Part shown: piece by piece, positions 33,470 to 42,811 of the stretch | How the letters are laid out: each line of letters starts with the position of its first letter | Position numbering within the stretch: position 1 is the first letter of the stretch | Assembly (NCBI GenBank): GCA_910588965.1 | Contig: CAJUSO010000016.1 | Coordinates: 1 to 64,000 of the forward strand | Length of the DNA stretch: 64,000 nucleotides | Source: an uncultured Lachnospiraceae bacterium | GTDB lineage: Bacteria > Bacillota > Clostridia > Lachnospirales > Lachnospiraceae | Direction: 5' to 3' | Translations under genes and position numbers: made by a program | Notes under the pieces: model-generated | Told to the model about the DNA's origin: nothing | The model's database searches: none | Seen by the model: only the letters and a program-made list of their open reading frames with translations

Positions 33470-34600
33470 ATGAACAGACTGAACTTAGCGGAAAATCTTA
33501 TCCGGTTCCGGCATGAAAAGAAACTGACCCAGGAAGAAGTGGCAGATTTTTTGGGTGTGACGAAAGCCTCTGTCTCCAAGTGGGAGAAAGGGGTTAACAC
33601 GCCAGATTTGTTGCTCCTGCCCCAGTTAGCGGCTTTTTTCGGCGTGACGGTGGATCGGTTGATAGGATATGAGGCACAGCTTTCCAGCGAGCAGATCCGG
33701 CGTCAATATGCGGAGCTTTCCAAGGGCTTTGCAGACCTTCCTTTTACGGATGTACTAGGGCAGGCCAGATCCCTTGCCCACCAATATTATGCCTGTTACC
33801 CTTTTCTGCTGCAGCTTGGCGTCCTGTACTGCAACCACTATATGCTGGCTCCGGATAAGGAGGAACAGGAAGGGATTTTGCGGGAAGCATTGGGATGGTG
33901 CAGCCGGATATTGGAAAACTGCAGTGATGTCGGGGTATGCAGCGATGCGTTGGTCCTGAAAGCACTCTTGCATCTTCAGCTGGGGGAAGCGGCAGAAGCG
34001 ATTGAGGCGCTGGAACCTTCTGCAGACCCCAGCCGCTTTGCAGGGCAGGATGGGGCTTTATTGGTGCAGGCTTACCAGCTGGCAGGTGATATGGAAAAAG
34101 CAAGATGTTACGCACAGGTGAGGCAGTATGTGGATTTGCTGAACCTGGTAGGCGATGCAGCCCTGGCGCTTTCCCTGCACGCTGGCGACAGCGGGCATTG
34201 TGAGGAGACCATCCGGCGCACAGCTGGCATAATAGGGCTCTATCACTTGGAATCACTCCATCCGAACCTTGCGGCCCAGTTTTATTACCAGGCTGCCGTC
34301 GCTTATGGGATGAATGGGAAAGAAAGGGAAGCTCTGGAGGCGCTTGGCTGTTTTGGGAAATGTGTGGAAAAGCTTTTGGGGAAAGAGCCAATCCGCCTGC
34401 ACGGGGACAGTTATTTCCATCTGCTGGACGCATGGATTGACTGTCTGCCCCTTGGGAGCATGGCGCCCAGGGACCAAAGCTTTATCCGGCAAAGCCTGCA
34501 AGACCCCCTGGCGCATCCTGCCTTTGATGGCTTAAGGGAAAAAGAAGGCTTTCAGAGGCTTGTCCGCAGGCTAGTGGAAGGAGGTGGGGAGGATGCCTGA
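33470..34600 (+). CDS. XRE regulator with helical-repeat sensor domain
   Basis: 376 aa. Residues 8-62 form an HTH_XRE domain (LIRFRHEKKLTQEEVADFLGVTKASVSKWEKG). The rest is an all-helical region with TPR-like features (LLQLGVLYCNHY, LGEAAEAIEAL, AYGMNGKEREALEALG). Such regulators often sense a peptide or ligand through the helical repeats. The gene is the first of a four-gene operon with a PLDc_N membrane peptide, an ABC ATPase and a permease. That arrangement, common in Clostridia, suggests control of an exporter or self-protection system. Confidence 0.85.
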   Translation: MNRLNLAENLIRFRHEKKLTQEEVADFLGVTKASVSKWEKGVNTPDLLLLPQLAAFFGVTVDRLIGYEAQLSSEQIRRQYAELSKGFADLPFTDVLGQARSLAHQYYACYPFLLQLGVLYCNHYMLAPDKEEQEGILREALGWCSRILENCSDVGVCSDALVLKALLHLQLGEAAEAIEALEPSADPSRFAGQDGALLVQAYQLAGDMEKARCYAQVRQYVDLLNLVGDAALALSLHAGDSGHCEETIRRTAGIIGLYHLESLHPNLAAQFYYQAAVAYGMNGKEREALEALGCFGKCVEKLLGKEPIRLHGDSYFHLLDAWIDCLPLGSMAPRDQSFIRQSLQDPLAHPAFDGLREKEGFQRLVRRLVEGGGEDA

Positions 34601-34796
34601 TATCAAAGAATTGCTGCCGTTTTTGGTTCCTCTTGCCATAGTGCAGTTCGCACTGCTTGGCTATACCCTTTTCCATATCCTGTCGCATAAAACCTATAAA
34701 CGGGGCAGCCGCGGGCTTTGGGTAGCGGTTGTTCTGGTGGGGATGCAGTTTATCGGCCCTATCCTGTATTTTCTGTTGGGGAAGGAGGACGCTTAA
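34593..34796 (+). CDS. PLDc_N-domain small membrane protein
   Basis: 67 aa, two hydrophobic helices separated by a short Lys/Arg loop, ending in GPILYFLLGKED, the hallmark of the PLDc_N (phospholipase D N-terminal-like) family seen in small membrane proteins. It has no catalytic domain. The ATG at 34593 overlaps the end of the XRE gene and its stop abuts the ABC ATPase ATG, so it belongs to the exporter operon. Confidence 0.85.
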   Translation: MPDIKELLPFLVPLAIVQFALLGYTLFHILSHKTYKRGSRGLWVAVVLVGMQFIGPILYFLLGKEDA

Positions 34797-35693
34797 ATGG
34801 ATATACTCTCTCTTTCCCATATCGCAAAGCGTTTTGGGGGAAAACAGGTGCTCACGGATGTCAGCTTTTTGGTGCCGGAGCATACGGTATTTGGCTTTGT
34901 GGGGCAGAACGGCGCAGGGAAAACCACTACGATGAAGCTAATCCTGGGGCTTCTTGCCAGTGACAGCGGGGAAATCTCCGTCAATGGGCGGAAAGTCCGC
35001 TATGGGAGTACGGCAGCCAACCGGATGGTGGGCTACCTGCCAGACGTCCCGGAATTTTATCCTTATATGACGCCCAAGGAGTACCTTTGTTTTTGCGGGG
35101 GGATTACCGGCATGACGGCAAAGGAAAGCAGGGAACGCAGTGAGGAATTGCTCTGCCTGGTGGGCTTGGAACAAGAGAACCGCCGTATCCGGGGGTTTTC
35201 CCGCGGCATGAAGCAGCGGCTGGGCTTGGCGCAGGCCTTGTTTGGCCGCCCGAAGCTCCTGATTTGTGACGAGCCTACCTCTGCCTTAGACCCAGTAGGG
35301 CGGAAGGAACTGCTGGATCTTTTGGTATCTGTGAAAGAACAGGCCACGGTGCTCTTTTCCACCCATATCCTTTCGGATGTAGAGCATATCTGTGATGAGA
35401 TTGCATTCCTGCACGGCGGGAGGATTGTCCTGCAGGGGAGCCTGGAAGAAGTGCGGGCAAGGAGGAAAGCTACGGCCACGGAACTGGAATTAGAACAGCC
35501 CAAGGATGCACAGCGGTTGCTGTCTATGTTCCCTTGCTTAAAGCCGATAGGGTCGAATAGGCTTTTACTGGAAATGGCAGGGGCTTTGCCGGACATCCTG
35601 CATGCCCTTGCAGATAAGAGGATGCCAATCCTGCGGATAGAGCGGCAGGAAGCGTCCTTGGAGGATTTGTTTCTGGAGGTGGTGGGAAAATGA
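34797..35693 (+). CDS. ABC transporter ATP-binding protein (ABC-2 exporter)
   Basis: 298 aa. Walker A GQNGAGKTTTMK, Q-loop region VGYLPDVPEFY, signature FSRGMKQRLGLAQAL, Walker B LLICDEPTSALD and switch His in STHILSDVEH are intact, with a C-terminal ~70-residue extension as in BcrA/NatA-like ATPases. It energises export with the permease that overlaps its 3' end by 4 nt. The substrate is unknown. BcrA-like systems often confer resistance to antimicrobial peptides. Confidence 0.92.
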   Translation: MDILSLSHIAKRFGGKQVLTDVSFLVPEHTVFGFVGQNGAGKTTTMKLILGLLASDSGEISVNGRKVRYGSTAANRMVGYLPDVPEFYPYMTPKEYLCFCGGITGMTAKESRERSEELLCLVGLEQENRRIRGFSRGMKQRLGLAQALFGRPKLLICDEPTSALDPVGRKELLDLLVSVKEQATVLFSTHILSDVEHICDEIAFLHGGRIVLQGSLEEVRARRKATATELELEQPKDAQRLLSMFPCLKPIGSNRLLLEMAGALPDILHALADKRMPILRIERQEASLEDLFLEVVGK

Positions 35694-36451
35694 TTGCATT
35701 TCTAAAAAAAGAGTGGATGGAATTATGGAGGACCGGCCGGTTCCTGGTCCTGCTGCTGGTGTTTGCCCTATTAGGTATTATGAATCCTGCAATGGCCAAA
35801 CTGATGCCCTGGATGATGGAAACGCTTTCAGAATCCCTTGCAGATTCCGGGATTACCGTTACAGCAGTTACGGTAGACGCCATGGATTCCTGGACACAGT
35901 TTTATAAGAATATCCCAATAGGGATTATCGTGTTTGCCCTGCTTAGCAGCGGGAGTTTTACATCAGAGTACCAAAGAGGGACTTTAATCCCTGTGGCGGC
36001 AAAAGGGCTGTCCCGCTGGAACATCCTGCTTGCAAAGGCACTGACGGCATGTGCGGCATGGACAGCGCTGTATGGGCTTTGTTTCGGGATTACTTATGGA
36101 TACAATGCGTATTTTTGGGATAATGGCGTGGCAAGCCATCTATTCCTTGGGGCGTCAATGGCTTGGCTGTTTGGGATATGGGTGATTGGGCTTCTGGTGT
36201 TTTTCTCAGCGTCTGCGAAAAGCAGCGCACAGGTGCTTCTGGGGACAGGGGGGATTGTCCTGGCTGTTTACCTGATGGGCATGTTCCCAAGGTTTGGCAA
36301 GTATCTTCCCGTAGCTTGCCTAGATGGCCTGCCGCTGCTGCAAGGGGCAACCTGCCCGGGGGATTATTCTGCCAGCATGGCAGCGGCAGTGGGGATGGCG
36401 CTCTTATGCCTGGCGCTTGGAGGGGTTTGCTTTTCCAGGAAACAGCTGTAA
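35690..36451 (+). CDS. ABC-2 type permease
   Basis: 253 aa with about six membrane segments and an N-terminal cytosolic FLKKEWMELWRTGRFLVLL, typical of ABC-2 membrane subunits. The motif SGSFTSEYQRGTL before a membrane span is characteristic of the family. It overlaps the ATPase gene by 4 nt and completes the operon. Confidence 0.88.
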   Translation: MIAFLKKEWMELWRTGRFLVLLLVFALLGIMNPAMAKLMPWMMETLSESLADSGITVTAVTVDAMDSWTQFYKNIPIGIIVFALLSSGSFTSEYQRGTLIPVAAKGLSRWNILLAKALTACAAWTALYGLCFGITYGYNAYFWDNGVASHLFLGASMAWLFGIWVIGLLVFFSASAKSSAQVLLGTGGIVLAVYLMGMFPRFGKYLPVACLDGLPLLQGATCPGDYSASMAAAVGMALLCLALGGVCFSRKQL

Positions 36452-36467
36452 TACGGGAAATTAAAAT

Positions 36468-36496
36468 TTGACGTATGGATTTGTAGGTGGTATGAT
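36468..36496 (+). promoter_or_regulatory. Promoter of type III RM operon
   Basis: TTGACG and TATGAT with a 17-bp spacer lie ~74 bp upstream of the mod start. Confidence 0.6.
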
Positions 36497-36569
36497 AAGG
36501 GTAGATTAAGAACTGATTAGGATAGATGGGCAGTTGGATAGGCTCAAAAAAAGAAGGAAAGGGATTGCA

Positions 36570-38429
36570 ATGGACAAGCTGAAAATGGAAACGCCTGACT
36601 TGGTTCAATCCAACATGGAAAAGCTGTCTGCCCTGTTTCCTGCCTGTATTACCGAGGTGCGGGGAGAGGATGGAAAACTGAAAAAAGCAGTTAACTTTGC
36701 GCTGTTGCGGCAGATGCTGTCCGATGTTGCCATAGAGGGCGATGAAGCCTATGAATTTACCTGGGTAGGTAAGAAGGCTGCTATTGTGGAGGCCAACCGC
36801 CCAATCCGAAAGACCTTGCGCCCCTGCCTGGAAGAAAGCGTAGACTGGGATAGTACAGAAAACCTTTATATTGAGGGTGACAACCTGGAAGTGCTGAAGC
36901 TGTTACAAGAAAGTTATTTGGGCAAGGTGAAGATGATTTATATTGATCCACCTTACAATACAGGCAATGATTTTATTTATCAGGATGATTTTGCTATGAA
37001 TGGGGAGGAATATGGCAAAGAGTCTGGATGGGTGGACGAAGAAACAGGAGAGAGGCTATTTAAGAATACGGATACGAACGGACGGTTCCACTCCGATTGG
37101 TGTAGCATGATTTATTCCAGGCTGATGTTGGCCAGAAATTTATTATGTGATGAAGGATCTATTTTTATTAGTATTGATGATAATGAGCAAGGGAGCTTAA
37201 GGAAGATTTGCGATGAAATTTTTGGCGGCCAAAATTTTGAGGGGCATATTCATTGGAGAAGAAGGCATAACCAGCCCAACGACAAAACAAAAATGATTGG
37301 CATTGTTGCCGAGCATATTATTGTGTATGCTAAGAATAAAGCTTTTTTGAAAGCTGCTGGAGTCGGGAAACTTGACCTGACTGCTACGTTTGCAAACCCA
37401 GATAATGATCCTAACGGCCCGTGGGCTAGCAAACCATGGAAAGTTGGTTCAGACCAAAATGGTAGTAAATATACCATTATTACGCCAACGGGAAAAGTAC
37501 TTGAAGGTGAATGGATGGGGGAAGAATCCACTTACCAAAAGTATCTGCAAGAGGGCAGGATTTATTTCCCTAAGGGTGGTGATGGAATGCCCAGGAAGAA
37601 ATACTATCAATTTGAACGTGAAAATGAAGGGCAATGTGCGACAAATTGGTGGCCGCATGATCAATTTGGGCACAATCAAGGTGCAAATGACAGGATGGCA
37701 GAATTGTTTGGGCAAAAAAATATTTTTAGCAATCCGAAACCTGTGGAATTGCTGCGGGCAATCATTAAAATTGCAAATGCCAAAAACAATGATATATGCC
37801 TTGACTTCTTCTCCGGTTCTGCCACGGCTGCCCACGCTGTGATGCAGATGAACGCTGAAGATGGCGGGCACCGGAAATTTATCATGGTGCAGTTGCCTGA
37901 AACCTGTGATGAGAAGAGCGAAGCCTATAAGGCAGGCTATCGGAACATCTGCGAAATCGGCAAGGAGCGGATCCGCCGTGCCGCCAAAAAGATTGCTGCG
38001 GACAACCCTGGAAAACACTTTGATGCTGGTTTCCGTGTCCTCAGGTTGGACAGCACCAACATGGCTGACGTGTATTATTCCGCTTGTGAATACCATCAGG
38101 AAATGCTGCCGTTGCTGGAAAATAACATCAAGCCTGGCCGCACTGATTTAGACTTACTATTTGGTTGCCTGCTGGAGTGGGGGCTTCCCTTATCCATGCC
38201 GTATACTTCTGAGAAGATTAATGGCTGTTCCATCCACACTTATAATGGTAATGACCTAATCGCCTGTTTTGATGAAAATATCCCGAATGATGTCATGAAA
38301 GAGATTGCCAAACGCAAGCCGTTTCGGGTTGTATTCCGTGACAGTGGCTTTGCCAGCAGCCCTGCCAAAATTAATGTGGATGAGATTTTTAAAATGCTTT
38401 CTCCCCGCACCAGAGTGAAGGTTCTGTAG
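36570..38429 (+). CDS. Type III restriction-modification methyltransferase (Mod)
   Basis: 619 aa DNA N6-adenine methyltransferase of the beta class. Motif IV DPPYNTGNDF (~residue 125) precedes the target-recognition region, and the SAM motif I FSGSATAAHAV lies near residue 415. An N-terminal YIEGDNLEVLKLL block and a C-terminal domain contacting Res are also typical. It recognises and methylates one strand of an asymmetric site and is required for cleavage by Res. I start it at 36570 (MDKLKMETPDL), preceded by a GGAAAGGGA-type site. The target-recognition region is notably more AT-rich than the flanks, as is usual for these loci. Confidence 0.93.
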   Translation: MDKLKMETPDLVQSNMEKLSALFPACITEVRGEDGKLKKAVNFALLRQMLSDVAIEGDEAYEFTWVGKKAAIVEANRPIRKTLRPCLEESVDWDSTENLYIEGDNLEVLKLLQESYLGKVKMIYIDPPYNTGNDFIYQDDFAMNGEEYGKESGWVDEETGERLFKNTDTNGRFHSDWCSMIYSRLMLARNLLCDEGSIFISIDDNEQGSLRKICDEIFGGQNFEGHIHWRRRHNQPNDKTKMIGIVAEHIIVYAKNKAFLKAAGVGKLDLTATFANPDNDPNGPWASKPWKVGSDQNGSKYTIITPTGKVLEGEWMGEESTYQKYLQEGRIYFPKGGDGMPRKKYYQFERENEGQCATNWWPHDQFGHNQGANDRMAELFGQKNIFSNPKPVELLRAIIKIANAKNNDICLDFFSGSATAAHAVMQMNAEDGGHRKFIMVQLPETCDEKSEAYKAGYRNICEIGKERIRRAAKKIAADNPGKHFDAGFRVLRLDSTNMADVYYSACEYHQEMLPLLENNIKPGRTDLDLLFGCLLEWGLPLSMPYTSEKINGCSIHTYNGNDLIACFDENIPNDVMKEIAKRKPFRVVFRDSGFASSPAKINVDEIFKMLSPRTRVKVL

Positions 38430-38470
38430 GGAGAGGCTGATTACTGAAGAAAAGGGAGGCAAAAGGATGT

Positions 38471-41400
38471 ATGAAGATACAGTATAGGCGCCAAAAATTC
38501 CAAGCGGATGCTGCGAAAGCTGTAGTTGATGTCTTTGCCGGACAGCCATATCTGACCGCCACCTATGGGATGGACAGAGGCAGCGGCAACTACCAAATTG
38601 GCGTAAATGAGGAAAAGGATTTCATCGGATTTAGCAATCATAAGATTGTGCCAGGGCTTTCAGACCAGCAAATACTGGAACAGCTGAATAAAGTCCAACG
38701 CAAGAACCAGATTAAGCTATCAGAAAAGTTGGAAGGCATTAAGAATGGCTATAACCTTACTGTTGAGATGGAGACTGGCATTGGCAAGACCTATACTTAT
38801 ATCAAGACTATGTTTGAACTGAACAAGCATTATGGATGGAGCAAGTTCATTGTTGTGGTTCCCAGCGTGGCAATCAGGGAAGGTGTTTATAAGTCTTTTG
38901 AAATGACACAGGAACATTTTGCAGAGGAATATGGGAAGAAGGTACGTTTTTTCATCTACAATTCCTCGCAACTGACAGAAATTGACCGTTTTGCATCGGA
39001 TAACGCTATCAATGTGATGATTATCAATGCTCAGGCATTTAACGCCAAGGGCAAGGAAGCACGCAGAATATACATGAAGCTAGACGCGTTCCGTTCCCGC
39101 CGGCCCATAGATATGATTGCCAAGACGAATCCAATCTTAATTATTGATGAACCACAATCTGTTGAAGGGAAGCAGACGAAAGAACGGCTGAAAGAGTTTC
39201 ATCCGCTTATGACTTTGCGTTACTCCGCCACCCACAAAAGCGACAGTATTTATAATATGGTTTTCCGCTTGGATGCCATGGAAGCGTACAATCAGCGGCT
39301 GGTCAAAAAAATTGCAGTGAAAGGCATCACAGAATCAGGCAGCACCGCTACGGAAAGCTACCTTTACTTGGAAGGCCTGAACCTTTCCAAAAGTGACCCG
39401 ACAGCTATTTTACAATTTGAAGTGAAAATGGCCAATAGGGCACCAAAGAAAAAAAGCCGTATTGTCAAAATTGGTGATAACCTTTATGATTACTCTGGCG
39501 GCCTGGAAGAATACAGAAATGGTTTTGTGGTAAAACAAATTGATGGGCGCGATGATTCTGTAGAATTCCTGAACGGAATCAAGATTTTTGCCGGAGATGT
39601 GGTTGGGGCGGTAGACGAAAGCCAATTGCGCCGCATTCAGATACGGGAAACCATCCTTTCCCACATTTTACGGGAACGCCAGCTGTTTTATAAGGGTATC
39701 AAAGTACTTTCCTTATTTTTCATCGATGAAGTATCAAATTACCGTGAATATGATACAAAAGGGCATCCGCTAAACGGTAAATATGCCGCCATGTTCGAAG
39801 AAGAATACGAAGATGTTATCAGCAATCTGCAGATTGCCATGGGTGAAGATGATTATATCAGATATTTGCAGGCAATCCCTGCCGCAAAGACCCATTCTGG
39901 TTATTTCTCGGTGGACAGCAAGGGCAAGATGGTAAACTCTAAAGTCAGGCGTAAAGAAACCACTTCTGACGATGTAAGCGCTTATGAGCTGATTATGAAG
40001 AACAAAGAACTGCTCCTTGACCGTGACCCAGTACGCTCCCCAGTCCGTTTTATTTTCTCCCATTCCGCTCTGCGGGAAGGATGGGATAACCCCAATGTAT
40101 TCCAGATTTGCACTTTGAAACAGAGTAGCAGTGATGTCCGGAAGCGGCAGGAAGTCGGACGCGGCTTACGTCTCTGTGTGAACCAAGGTGGTGAGCGAAT
40201 GGATGCGGACATGCTGGGAAACGATGTACATAATATCAATATTCTAACGGTTATTGCCAGTGAAAGTTATGATTCTTTTGCAAAAGGCCTGCAAACAGAG
40301 TTGGCAGAGGCGGTTGCCAGCCGTCCCTGTACTGTTACAGTAGGGCTTTTTATTGGAAAAGCCATTCAAGATTTACAGGGCAATGAGCAGGTCATCGACC
40401 AGGATATGGCTTCTGCCATTCACTACGATATGATTGTCAATGGCTATATTGACCGCAAAGGTGCTTTGACAGATAAGTATTATGAAGATAAAGCAAACGG
40501 AACAGTCCAAGTTGCAGAAGAAGTTGAGGGCTGCGCAGCTGCCGTCCTTAAAATTGTAGATTCTATCTATGATGCCCGCAGTATGCAGCCAGAGAATGCC
40601 CGCGGCAGCAATGTGGAACTGCAAGTCGATAATGAAAAGCTGGGCAGCCGTGCATTTAAAGCGCTGTGGTCCAGGATTAATGCAAAATCCGTTTATGTTG
40701 TAGATTTTGATACGGATGAATTGATAAAAAAGGCCATTGCAGCCCTTGACAGCAAACTCCGTGTTTCCAGGATATGCTTTCAAGTAGAAACTGGAGCAAT
40801 GGAGGCAATCAAGTCCAAAAAGGAATTGCTTTTGGGCGCATCTTTTATAAAAGAAGAAACTTGTAACTATGATACTGCCAGGAGTGCAAATTTCAATGTG
40901 AAATATGACTTAATTGGGAAGCTGGTGGATGAAACAGGGCTGACCCGTAAGGCTCTTATTGCCATTCTAAAGGGCATCCAGACAGCCGTATTTAACCAAT
41001 TTAAGGATAATCCAGAAGAGTTTATCATGAAAGCAGCCACCCTTATCAATGATGAGAAGGCAACAGCTGTCATTGAGCATATTACCTATGATGTCCTGGA
41101 TGAACGTTATAGCACAGATATCTTTACCGACCCATCCATTAAGGGACGGCTTGGCGTAAATGCGATGAAAGCGAAAAAGCATCTATATGGCCATATTGTT
41201 TATGACTCTGCCAGGGAACGGGATTTTGCCGCCAATTTGGATACAGATACGGATGTGGCAGTCTATGTGAAACTGCCAAGCGGCTTTTACATTTCGACAC
41301 CTGTGGGCCGTTACAGCCCAGATTGGGCCATTGCTTTCTATGAAGGGACAGTTAAGCACATTTATTTTGTGGCAGAAACAAAAGGCTCTATGCAGTCCAT

Positions 41401-41530
41401 GCAGTTCCGGTTGGTAGAGCAGTCGAAAATCCACTGTGCGAGGGAGCACTTCAAAGCAATATCCAGTGAAAATGTGGTCTATGATGTTGTAGATAGTTAT
41501 CAATTGCTGTTGGAAAAAGTAATGCAGTAG
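38471..41530 (+). CDS. Type III restriction endonuclease subunit (Res)
   Basis: 1019 aa. SF2 helicase-like motor: Walker A METGIGKTYTY near residue 103, DEAD-like IIDEPQSVEG, and motif VI RQEVGRGLRLCV near residue 560. The C-terminal PD-(D/E)xK nuclease is visible as YSPDWAIAF then ETKGS near residue 945-975. It has the usual full length with no frameshift, so the system appears functional. It begins 41 nt after mod with a GGGAGG ribosome site. ATP-driven diffusion leads to cleavage when two inverted unmethylated sites are present. Confidence 0.93.
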   Translation: MKIQYRRQKFQADAAKAVVDVFAGQPYLTATYGMDRGSGNYQIGVNEEKDFIGFSNHKIVPGLSDQQILEQLNKVQRKNQIKLSEKLEGIKNGYNLTVEMETGIGKTYTYIKTMFELNKHYGWSKFIVVVPSVAIREGVYKSFEMTQEHFAEEYGKKVRFFIYNSSQLTEIDRFASDNAINVMIINAQAFNAKGKEARRIYMKLDAFRSRRPIDMIAKTNPILIIDEPQSVEGKQTKERLKEFHPLMTLRYSATHKSDSIYNMVFRLDAMEAYNQRLVKKIAVKGITESGSTATESYLYLEGLNLSKSDPTAILQFEVKMANRAPKKKSRIVKIGDNLYDYSGGLEEYRNGFVVKQIDGRDDSVEFLNGIKIFAGDVVGAVDESQLRRIQIRETILSHILRERQLFYKGIKVLSLFFIDEVSNYREYDTKGHPLNGKYAAMFEEEYEDVISNLQIAMGEDDYIRYLQAIPAAKTHSGYFSVDSKGKMVNSKVRRKETTSDDVSAYELIMKNKELLLDRDPVRSPVRFIFSHSALREGWDNPNVFQICTLKQSSSDVRKRQEVGRGLRLCVNQGGERMDADMLGNDVHNINILTVIASESYDSFAKGLQTELAEAVASRPCTVTVGLFIGKAIQDLQGNEQVIDQDMASAIHYDMIVNGYIDRKGALTDKYYEDKANGTVQVAEEVEGCAAAVLKIVDSIYDARSMQPENARGSNVELQVDNEKLGSRAFKALWSRINAKSVYVVDFDTDELIKKAIAALDSKLRVSRICFQVETGAMEAIKSKKELLLGASFIKEETCNYDTARSANFNVKYDLIGKLVDETGLTRKALIAILKGIQTAVFNQFKDNPEEFIMKAATLINDEKATAVIEHITYDVLDERYSTDIFTDPSIKGRLGVNAMKAKKHLYGHIVYDSARERDFAANLDTDTDVAVYVKLPSGFYISTPVGRYSPDWAIAFYEGTVKHIYFVAETKGSMQSMQFRLVEQSKIHCAREHFKAISSENVVYDVVDSYQLLLEKVMQ

Positions 41531-41586
41531 CAGTAATATTTTTCTGGTAGGCAATCAGGAAGATGGCCATATTTGCACAGGAATCT

Positions 41587-41668
41587 GCCAAATGCTGCGA
41601 GGGTTAAAAGGGCATTTGGCATAATATGGGACAAAGCGGGCAAGCCCTAAGGGGGTTGCCCGCTTTGT
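41587..41668. terminator. Two consecutive hairpins, convergent terminator
   Basis: GCCAAATGC pairs with GCATTTGGC (41587-41620). Just after it, a perfect 13-bp stem ACAAAGCGGGCAA/TTGCCCGCTTTGT (41631-41668) is followed by a T7 run. They separate the convergent res and GNAT genes. Confidence 0.8.
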
Positions 41669-41702
41669 GCACCAGTTTTTTTGTATGGCAGCCCAATGCG
41701 GA

Positions 41703-42635
41703 TTAACACAGATGTGCAAATGCAGTGCCCAAACGAGTCCCAAAGCCCAGCGCCTGGCACATCCTTTCATCGCAAGGCGCACAGCAGGCATAGAGGCTTG
41801 CGACGCCATGTTCTTTGCACCAGGCCTGCGCTGCCTGTGCCAGCTTCTGCGCGATACCTTTCTTACGGAAAACAGGCTCGATGTAGAAGTCTTGGAATAT
41901 CGCGGTATCTGAATAGGTACAGGTAGAAAAGCATTTTGCCACGCTGCAGATACCTACAGCCCGGTAGCCGCGCTTTGCCACAAAGAAAACAATCTTGCCA
42001 TCCCGGATTGCCTGTTTGAGATGCTCTTGTTTTTGTTCTGTAAGCGCCTGTCCCCCTATCTCCTTCTGGTAACCGTTTTCCAGCTTCATAAGCTGCCAGT
42101 CTTCTGGGGCGGATAGGGTTTCAATCACAATAGGGACATTCTCATCCGGGGGCAGGATCATAAGAGGCTCCCCCCATTCGTCAATGCCGTTCTCAACGAA
42201 TCCGGCGCTTTCCCAGAAGCGGCGGCGGCAATCAGTGCCGCCATAATTCAATTCTGCATAGAGCGCCCCATGCCTTTTTGCCCAATCCAGGAGCACTCTG
42301 GCACATTCCCTGCCGGTTCCGTTGCCGCGGAATTTTGGGTAGACGCAGAACTCCAAAATGAAGCATTTGCCGTCTTCTGTCCGATAGATGGCTGGCATGG
42401 CAAAACCGATATCCTGCCCCTCCCGTTGGAAGAACAGGTAGTAGCATGGGTCTTCGAGCCTATCGTGGATGTCCTGTATATTTTTTCGGTATTCTGTATC
42501 ACTGAGGAAGTACTCTCTTTCTTCATCCTCTGGGTTTGGGAAGATATCCCGCTTAAAATAGAGGCGGAGCTGTTCCCAAAAGGCGGCAATATCAGATTCT
42601 GTGGTTGCTTCACGGATAGAAATTTGGTTTTTCAT
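41703..42635 (-). CDS. Tandem double-GNAT acetyltransferase
   Basis: 310 aa with two GNAT folds. The first (~1-150) has an acetyl-CoA motif VYPKFRGNGTGRECARVLL and AELNYGGTDCRRRFWESAGF. The second (~170-310) has FYIEPVFRKKGIAQKLAQAA and the family ending CDERMCQALGFG. One half may be catalytic and the other structural or substrate-binding. The start at 42635 is set by GGAGG at 7-nt spacing and excludes 44 upstream codons. The substrate is unknown. Confidence 0.85.
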   Translation of the reverse strand: MKNQISIREATTESDIAAFWEQLRLYFKRDIFPNPEDEEREYFLSDTEYRKNIQDIHDRLEDPCYYLFFQREGQDIGFAMPAIYRTEDGKCFILEFCVYPKFRGNGTGRECARVLLDWAKRHGALYAELNYGGTDCRRRFWESAGFVENGIDEWGEPLMILPPDENVPIVIETLSAPEDWQLMKLENGYQKEIGGQALTEQKQEHLKQAIRDGKIVFFVAKRGYRAVGICSVAKCFSTCTYSDTAIFQDFYIEPVFRKKGIAQKLAQAAQAWCKEHGVASLYACCAPCDERMCQALGFGTRLGTAFAHLC

Positions 42636-42811
42636 TCTTATTCCTCCAAAATTTATTTTTCGGAGGGTTAGGGAACGTGAACCCTCCATACACGGTTCAA
42701 TTTCATAAAACATCACCCTTTCTGTATTAGATTTGTATTCTATCATCAAGTTTGATGGAAATACCATAATTCAGCGTTATCCTGTGGCAGCAGGCCTTGC
42801 AGCTTTGCCGG

